A stretch of DNA of 64,000 nt from the NCBI GenBank assembly GCA_040437565.1, contig JBDOQK010000037.1, forward strand, positions 248,001 to 312,000, read 5' to 3'. This stretch comes from Albugo candida (Eukaryota; Oomycota; Peronosporomycetes; Albuginales). Within the stretch, counting starts at the first letter, position 1. Each line of letters begins with the position of its first letter. Shown here in pieces: positions 58,258 to 64,000 of the stretch. Made by a program: the position numbers and the translations under genes. The notes under the pieces were generated by a model that was not told the origin of the DNA, did not search any database, and saw nothing but the letters and a program-made list of their open reading frames with translations.

Positions 58258-61200
58258 ATGTATTTTAAACAAATAAATCAATGGGAGGAATTATTTAGCG
58301 CACTTCCTTGTGATGAGTGTTGTTTCTTTGAAAAAGCGATGGATTATGAGCGTCAAAAAGACAATGTGATCGAAAGGCTGATGGAGAACGGTTCGACCAA
58401 GCTGAAGCGAAAAAAGGGAAACTCTGCCGGACGTGATGAATGTAGCCGAACAAGTAGGAAGAAAGGAAGGAAAAATAGGCGTTCTGAATCGCAGAAGTGC
58501 AGTTACTCACGACAAAGCAGTATTTCTGAACGTTTACCGTTCGATGTACTTGAAATGTGTGGTGAATCAGAAAGTGAGCAAAGTGGAAAATGCAAAAGGG
58601 TGGAGCGAAAAGTAACAGAGGTGAAAGAAAGACTGAATAAATATCATAATGACAGACTGAAGCCAAATAAGCGATGCGCAAGTAGCCATGGAAGAGCTTT
58701 CGAGTGCAAAGATAGAGAGGTCGAGGAAAAATCATCGAGTTATCAAGACCCGTCTGGCGTCAAAAATGGTCGAAAAGATCAAGAAGCTACCACGATTAGC
58801 TTCGCTATCGACACGGACACATGTGTTAACGTGAGATCTGATCATCTGTCATTGTCAAATGAGTGCAAATTAAGTGGGATCGATAACGAGAACCCGCTAA
58901 AAGATAACAAGGTCGAAAGAAGAAGCGTACATGAAGAGTTGAGCTGCGGATTAGGAGGCATGGTAACGAAAACTACTCAGAATCGAGAAAGCGTTGATAT
59001 CAGCGCTCTTGGTCGATTGAATTGTGGTTTTCAGACTGGGACAGGACGCAGAATTGACATAGACCCGAATATCTTGGCGAAGAGGNNNNNNNNNNNNNNN
59101 NNNNNNNNNNNNNNNNNNNNNNNNNNNNNNNNNNNNNNNNNNNNNNNNNNNNNNNNNNNNNNNNNNNNNNNNNNNNNNNNNNNNNCTGAATCGCAGAATT
59201 GCAGTTACTCACTACAAAGCAGTATGTCTGAACGTTTACCGTTCGATGTACTTGAAATGTGTGGTGAATCAGAAAGTGAGCAAAGTGGAAAGTGCAAATG
59301 GGTGGAGCGAGAAGTAACAGAAATGAAAGAAAGACTGAATGAAGATCATGATGACAGACTGGAGCCAAATAAGCGATGCGCAAGTAGCCATGGAAGAGCT
59401 TTCGAGTGCAAAATTACAGAGGTCGAGGAAAAATCATCGAGGTATCAAGACCCGTCTGGTGTCAAAAATGGTCGAAAAGATCCTGTGGAAGGCAAGAATG
59501 AGATCCGAGCTGGAAGAGATAATGAAGAAGCTACCACGATTAGCTTCGCTATCGACACATGTGTTAACGTGAAATCTGATCATCTGTCGTTGTCAAATGA
59601 GTGCAAATCAAGTGGGATCGATAACGAGGACCCGCTGAAAGATAACAAGGTCGAAAGAAGAAGCGTACATGAAGAGTTGAGCTGCGGATTAGGAGGCATG
59701 GTAACGAAAACTACTCAGAATCGAGAAAGCGTTGATATCAGTGCTCTTGGTCGATTAAATTGTGGTTTTCAGACTGGGACAGGACGCAGAATTGACATAG
59801 ACCCGAATATCTTGGCGAAGAGGAAATTTCTCGCTGAGGAAAGGAAGCAGGAATGCGCGGTGGCTGATACCATAGAGGCATCAAATAACCGACAGATGAA
59901 TGAATCTATACCTTCCGAGAAGCACTGCACAGAAGGAAAAACGATGGCGATTAATTCTATTCGATCAGAAAGCATTTCTCAAGTTGAATTGGCGTGTTTG
60001 CCCTCAGCGGTGACGCATGCAAATCGATATACTGGGGGCAAGAATTGTCAATTGAGATTTTCCAATCACGTTCCTGACGAAGGATTGAGGTCTTTGAATC
60101 ATCAGGGTGGGTTCGAGAACGGCAATGGAATTGAAGCAATGTTTAAGACTGGACTAGGGCGGAAAATGATTGTTGGGGCTGAGAGTCTGGAAAGATCGCG
60201 CGTCATGCTGAATACATACTGTATGGACGAATGCGTTGAAGCTGGACCCCCGTATAAATTGGATAGAGAAATAGTGACTCCGAAACCGTCTTATACGATG
60301 TCAGGCATGAAAATGCGAGTCGATGCATCAGATGAGTGCAATGATATGATTGATTGCAACACGTCGAAATGGAAAGTGGAGGGTGATAAAGAAACATTTG
60401 GGAGAGCATTCTGCTCTCCAAAATCTATTACTAAAGTTTCCCTAATGAATAGCTCTGCACAAAACACGTCCACGACTTCATTTGAAACTGGACGAGGTCA
60501 AAAAGTGACTGTGGCAACCAAAAGTCTGGAAAAATCTCGTTTTATTATAGATTGTGGTGATGGTGGAACCAACGGTATCTCTACGGCAGGATTGGGGGGA
60601 AAGGTTGAGTCCTCTGCTGAGGATATGCGAGAAATACGAACGACTATGGCGAGACTTCCTAAGCCCCATCAAGTGGACTCGTTATTTTCTACTGGATCGG
60701 GTCGCAAGGTTGTGATCTCTGCCGAGAGTTTGGAAAGATCTCGTGCAAAGATAAAAAAGGATGTGATAAAAATGTCGACCGCACCGATCAAAAGCTCAGA
60801 CCTCAAGCAAGTTGACACATTATTTGCGACGGGATCGGGTCGCAAGGTTGTGATCTCTGCCGAGAGTTTGGAAAGATCTCGTGCAAAGATAAAAAAGGAT
60901 GTGATAAAAATGTCGACCGCACCGATCAAAAGCTCAGACCTCAAGCAAGTTGACACATTATTTGCGACGGGATCGGGTCGCAAGGTTGTGATCTCTGCCG
61001 AGAGTTTGGAAAGATCTCGTGCAAAGATAAAAAAGGATGTGATAAAAATGTCGACCGCACCGATCAAAAGCTCAGACCTCAAGCAAGTTGACACATTATT
61101 TGCGACGGGATCGGGTCGCAAGGTTGTGATCTCTGCCGAGAGTTTGGAAAGATCTCGTGCAAAGATAAAAAAGGATGTGATAAAAATGTCGACCGCACCG

Positions 61201-64000
61201 ATCAAAAGCTCAGACCTCAAGCAAGTTGACACATTATTTGCGACGGGATCGGGTCGCAAGGTTGTGATCTCTGCCGAGAGTTTGGAAAGATCTCGTGCAA
61301 AGATAAAAAAGGATGTGATAAAAATGTCGACCGCACCGATCAAAAGCTCAGACCTCAAGCAAGTTGACACATTATTTGCGACGGGATCGGGTCGCAAGGT
61401 TGTGATCTCTGCCGAGAGNNNNNNNNNNNNNNNNNNNNNNNNNNNNNNNNNNNNNNNNNNNNNNNNNNNNNNNNNNNNNNNNNNNNNNNNNNNNNNNNNN
61501 NNNNNNNNNNNNNNNNNNGGATCGGGTCGCAAGGTTGTGATCTCTGCCGAGAGTTTGGAAAGATCTCGTGCAAAGATAAAAAAGGATGTGATAAAAATGT
61601 CGACCGCACCGATCAAAAGCTCAGACCTCAAGCAAGTTGACACATTATTTGCGACGGGATCGGGTCGCAAGGTTGTGATCTCTGCCGAGAGTTTGGAAAG
61701 ATCTCGTGCAAAGATAAAAAAGGATGTGATAAAAATGTCGACCGCACCGATCAAAAGCTCAGACCTCAAGCAAGTTGACACATTATTTGCGACGGGATCG
61801 GGTCGCAAGGTTGTGATCTCTGCCGAGAGTTTGGAAAGATCTCGTGCAAAGATAAAAAAGGATGTGATAAAAATGTCGACCGCACCGATCAAAAGCTCAG
61901 ACCTCAAGCAAGTTGACACATTATTTGCGACGGGATCGGGTCGCAAGGTTGTGATCTCTGCCGAGAGTTTGGAAAGATCTCGTGCAAAGATAAAAAAGGA
62001 TGTGATAAAAATGTCGACCGCACCGATCAAAAGCTCAGACCTCAAGCAAGTTGACACATTATTTGCGACGGGATCGGGTCGCAAGGTTGTGATCTCTGCC
62101 GAGAGTTTGGAAAGATCTCGTGCAAAGATAAAAAAGGATGTGATAAAAATGTCGACCGCACCGATCAAAAGCTCAGACCTCAAGCAAGTTGACACATTAT
62201 TTGCGACGGGATCGGGTCGCAAGGTTGTGATCTCTGCCGAGAGCATAGCAAGATCATGTGCAAAGAGGGAAAATGATGCGAAAGAAACGGCTTGTGCAGT
62301 AATGGAAAAGTCAGTGTGCACCCAAGTTAACACGCTATTTTCAACCGGATCGGGTCGAAAGGTTGTCGTGTCTGCTGAAAGACTGGACAGCTCTTGTCTC
62401 GAATTTAGTTCGTTTGTAGAAACGCCAAGCAAGAAGCTAAGCAATGCAGATGCACTGGTTACGCAAACAGCGACCGAAAGGTCTACTGAAAATGTATCAC
62501 TGAATGAGGATACGCTTACCACCGATAGGGTGCAGAAAGCGAGAGATTCTCGCCTGGTGGTCCAAGTACTCGATGACTCCAAGGTGCCAGGAGACGTCTC
62601 TATCAGCAGCACGCGCGAGAAAGTTCAATGCCATAAAGTCTACGATTATCGGACACCGCACAAAAGTGGCTCATACATCGACACAATTAGTCCGACGGAT
62701 CGTAAAATTGATTTCATTCAGCCAACAGAGCAGCAGAAGGAGAATATTGTACCACACGCACCAGCCACACCTCAAACGAGATTTAGACTCAAACGGCCAT
62801 CCGAATGCAAAAACGGCAATTCCAGTGAGTGGAAGAAACACAGTAAACGTTTTAAAGCTCCAACACAGCAAAAGGGCCAATTTGCCACAAAACCTGCATG
62901 CACAGCGGTCACAAGTCAGAAGCCAAAGCCGATTAACAAACAAATGAAGCTCTCAGAGCTCCCGTATCGCATCCAACGCAAGTACAGCTTGCAGAAGCTA
63001 TCCCTACAAACTTCCACTTCACCGTCCATGTCACAATCTGCTTCCTCATCTTCTCAACGCATTCGACTTTTACGCTGTGTGACAGCACATACAAGCATCA
63101 ACGTCGTCTTCAAAGGTTGCGATATCGAATCTGAAGATAGCTGTATCTTTCACACTCGCAGAAGCTGGACTGATGTGTACGAGACAACTGAGGTTATGGG
63201 TCCAAAGGAAATCTTCCAGCTAATGACAGAAAAGGGATGGCTACTAGACACTGTCGACCTCTACAAATGGTTTTGCAATCAATATCGATGGATCGTATTT
63301 CTGTGCGCACAAATGGAACTTACGTACTCTCAACATTTATGTGGAAAGTATCTAACGCTATTGCAGATCATCTTCCAAGTACATCAACGATATAAACGCG
63401 AAGTGTACAATTGCCAACGTCCAATTATCAGGAAGATACTCAATGGCGACGCAAGTCCATCCAACTGTCTCGTTCTATTGGTAGCAGCGGTTCTCCCAGG
63501 TGGAGATCGTGATGTTGAAAAGCCAAAAGGTGACGCGGGAGCATGTGGCGAAAAGCTTACACTTGTATTAACGGATGGATGGTACGCTGTTTATGGTATT
63601 CCAGATGAGTTACTGGAAGTACGCCTCCGAAGATTACATCAGAAAGCACATTTGGTGGGCAAGAAGATCATTATGTGGAATGCAGAATTGCAGTGTAGTG
63701 GGGAGGGCATCGAACCTCTCGAGAATGAATTGCATCAAACGAGTTCGACTTGGAAAAGTCCATTTGTAATGGATGGATTGACGTCTGAGAACAAGAAACC
63801 TTTTTACATTCTTCGATACAATAGCACGCGACTTGGTGCTTATGATCTCCCTCTTGGGCTAGAACGCTCAAGTTCACGTGATGAGAAAGCGACACACAAA
63901 ATGAAGATCTCACGCTGGCTGCTTAGCAGTGTACCGCTACAAAGTCTTCAGGTTGGAGGTGGTATTGTACGCTCCATTCGATTATACGTTACGCGTGTAT
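58258..64000 (+). CDS. BRCA2: BRCA2 orthologue with amplified BRC repeats, 3' end beyond window
   Basis: Frame open from ATG 58258 (in-frame TGA just upstream) to the window edge, apart from two N gaps and one duplicated, diverged segment. The N-terminus has NQWEELFSALP, resembling the PALB2-binding WFxxL-type motif of BRCA2. Sixteen BRC-like motifs are visible: three diverged ones (FQTGTGRRI 59769, FKTGLGRKM 60147, FETGRGQKV 60482 approx.), 12 near-identical 138-bp units from 60682, and a last one (FSTGSGRKVVV, about 62338). The BRCA2 helical domain follows (YRWIVFLCAQME, RPIIRKILNGDASPSNCLVL), then OB1 (LTLVLTDGWYAVYGIPDELL, LVGKKIIMWNAELQ). BRCA2 loads RAD51 on single-stranded DNA. No introns are seen. 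Confidence 0.93.
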   Translation, partial: MYFKQINQWEELFSALPCDECCFFEKAMDYERQKDNVIERLMENGSTKLKRKKGNSAGRDECSRTSRKKGRKNRRSESQKCSYSRQSSISERLPFDVLEMCGESESEQSGKCKRVERKVTEVKERLNKYHNDRLKPNKRCASSHGRAFECKDREVEEKSSSYQDPSGVKNGRKDQEATTISFAIDTDTCVNVRSDHLSLSNECKLSGIDNENPLKDNKVERRSVHEELSCGLGGMVTKTTQNRESVDISALGRLNCGFQTGTGRRIDIDPNILAKRXXXXXXXXXXXXXXXXXXXXXXXXXXXXXXXXXXESQNCSYSLQSSMSERLPFDVLEMCGESESEQSGKCKWVEREVTEMKERLNEDHDDRLEPNKRCASSHGRAFECKITEVEEKSSRYQDPSGVKNGRKDPVEGKNEIRAGRDNEEATTISFAIDTCVNVKSDHLSLSNECKSSGIDNEDPLKDNKVERRSVHEELSCGLGGMVTKTTQNRESVDISALGRLNCGFQTGTGRRIDIDPNILAKRKFLAEERKQECAVADTIEASNNRQMNESIPSEKHCTEGKTMAINSIRSESISQVELACLPSAVTHANRYTGGKNCQLRFSNHVPDEGLRSLNHQGGFENGNGIEAMFKTGLGRKMIVGAESLERSRVMLNTYCMDECVEAGPPYKLDREIVTPKPSYTMSGMKMRVDASDECNDMIDCNTSKWKVEGDKETFGRAFCSPKSITKVSLMNSSAQNTSTTSFETGRGQKVTVATKSLEKSRFIIDCGDGGTNGISTAGLGGKVESSAEDMREIRTTMARLPKPHQVDSLFSTGSGRKVVISAESLERSRAKIKKDVIKMSTAPIKSSDLKQVDTLFATGSGRKVVISAESLERSRAKIKKDVIKMSTAPIKSSDLKQVDTLFATGSGRKVVISAESLERSRAKIKKDVIKMSTAPIKSSDLKQVDTLFATGSGRKVVISAESLERSRAKIKKDVIKMSTAPIKSSDLKQVDTLFATGSGRKVVISAESLERSRAKIKKDVIKMSTAPIKSSDLKQVDTLFATGSGRKVVISAEXXXXXXXXXXXXXXXXXXXXXXXXXXXXXXXXXXGSGRKVVISAESLERSRAKIKKDVIKMSTAPIKSSDLKQVDTLFATGSGRKVVISAESLERSRAKIKKDVIKMSTAPIKSSDLKQVDTLFATGSGRKVVISAESLERSRAKIKKDVIKMSTAPIKSSDLKQVDTLFATGSGRKVVISAESLERSRAKIKKDVIKMSTAPIKSSDLKQVDTLFATGSGRKVVISAESLERSRAKIKKDVIKMSTAPIKSSDLKQVDTLFATGSGRKVVISAESIARSCAKRENDAKETACAVMEKSVCTQVNTLFSTGSGRKVVVSAERLDSSCLEFSSFVETPSKKLSNADALVTQTATERSTENVSLNEDTLTTDRVQKARDSRLVVQVLDDSKVPGDVSISSTREKVQCHKVYDYRTPHKSGSYIDTISPTDRKIDFIQPTEQQKENIVPHAPATPQTRFRLKRPSECKNGNSSEWKKHSKRFKAPTQQKGQFATKPACTAVTSQKPKPINKQMKLSELPYRIQRKYSLQKLSLQTSTSPSMSQSASSSSQRIRLLRCVTAHTSINVVFKGCDIESEDSCIFHTRRSWTDVYETTEVMGPKEIFQLMTEKGWLLDTVDLYKWFCNQYRWIVFLCAQMELTYSQHLCGKYLTLLQIIFQVHQRYKREVYNCQRPIIRKILNGDASPSNCLVLLVAAVLPGGDRDVEKPKGDAGACGEKLTLVLTDGWYAVYGIPDELLEVRLRRLHQKAHLVGKKIIMWNAELQCSGEGIEPLENELHQTSSTWKSPFVMDGLTSENKKPFYILRYNSTRLGAYDLPLGLERSSSRDEKATHKMKISRWLLSSVPLQSLQVGGGIVRSIRLYVTRV
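58484..59823. repeat. Two diverged copies of a BRCA2 N-terminal segment around a gap
   Basis: 58484-59085 (602 bp) and 59186-59823 (638 bp) align along their length around the gap 59086-59185. The second has 42 extra bases (near 59474-59515) and lacks 6 bases (one GGACAC), both in frame. I count at least 14 amino-acid replacements against about seven silent changes. Both copies stay open. Confidence 0.85.
60682..62265 (+). repeat. Tandem array of 138-bp BRC-repeat units (12 visible, interrupted by a gap)
   Basis: The core GGATCGGGTCGCAAGGTTGT recurs every 138 bp, with the CGCAAG at 60703, 60841, 60979, 61117, 61255 and 61393 before the gap (61419-61518) and at 61528, 61666, 61804, 61942, 62080 and 62218 after it. 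As far as I can read, the units are identical except at the two ends of the array (the first begins TTATTTTCTACT; the last changes after GCCGAGAGC). Each encodes 46 residues with FATGSGRKVVISAESLERSR. The gap length is a placeholder, so the true copy number is unknown. Confidence 0.95.

Noticed and set aside
60682-62265. CRISPR-like or minisatellite reading of the 138-bp array
   Set aside because: Units are contiguous without spacers, stay in one reading frame, and encode a known protein motif.
60669-62612. A 647-codon open frame antisense to the BRC repeat array
   Set aside because: The same 138-bp unit is open on both strands, so one open unit makes the whole array open. The sense strand encodes BRC motifs continuous with BRCA2 domains on both sides.

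Overview
The window looks like a compact eukaryotic nuclear genome, most probably an oomycete (stramenopile). I would guess an Albugo-like white rust or a relative, but that is inference from gene content and style. The signs are introns of about 45-75 nt with GT-AG ends, genes on both strands only tens of bases apart, and a gene set that is purely eukaryotic (ribosomal protein L23, BUB2-type GAP, DDB1, VPS8, PPP4R3, SNF5, MED22, V-ATPase subunit c, RUVBL2, PUF60, UBR1, BRCA2). No bacterial operons, RNA genes or mobile elements could be supported.

Layout. 1-6.9 kb: a WBP4-like splicing factor (partial), RPL23, an ankyrin/FYVE-like protein, TMEM208/SND2, BUB2-like GAP, a coiled-coil protein and a complex I NDUFA3-like subunit. 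7-21 kb: anthranilate synthase component I, DDB1, an unrecognised seven-exon gene and VPS8. 21-32 kb: a gene-poor stretch whose only convincing gene is a TFIIS-N-domain protein. 32-44.4 kb: PPP4R3, an SNF5 protein with an added HMG box, MED22, an inverted pair of V-ATPase subunit c genes, RUVBL2, a putative secreted protein and PUF60. 44.5-57.4 kb: a large PH-FYVE protein and a UBR1-type N-recognin. 58.3 kb to the end: BRCA2, cut by the window edge.

The sequence is a draft assembly. There are 14 runs of exactly 100 N. Ten of them have the same 129-1303 bp (up to 638 bp in diverged form) on both sides, so contig ends were laid side by side instead of merged. Several genes (trpE, the seven-exon gene/VPS8, the secreted protein, UBR1, BRCA2) therefore appear partly twice. 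In most cases the two copies are identical. In UBR1 they differ only at 11 synonymous sites, and in BRCA2 they differ by many replacements and in-frame indels, which points to two haplotypes.

The most interesting features are the BRCA2 array of 12 visible, near-perfect 138-bp BRC units whose second RAD51-contact tetramer is replaced by lysine-rich residues; the SNF5-HMG fusion with an N-terminal helix-turn-helix; the PPP4R3 gene that lacks room for its usual EVH1 domain; the tail-to-tail V-ATPase c pair that is nearly identical only across its coding region and intron; and two genes whose first coding exon is just the ATG. The genes do not form an obvious pathway. Several act in chromatin, repair or protein turnover (DDB1, RUVBL2, SNF5, PPP4R3, UBR1, BRCA2), but nothing in the layout shows that this grouping is functional.
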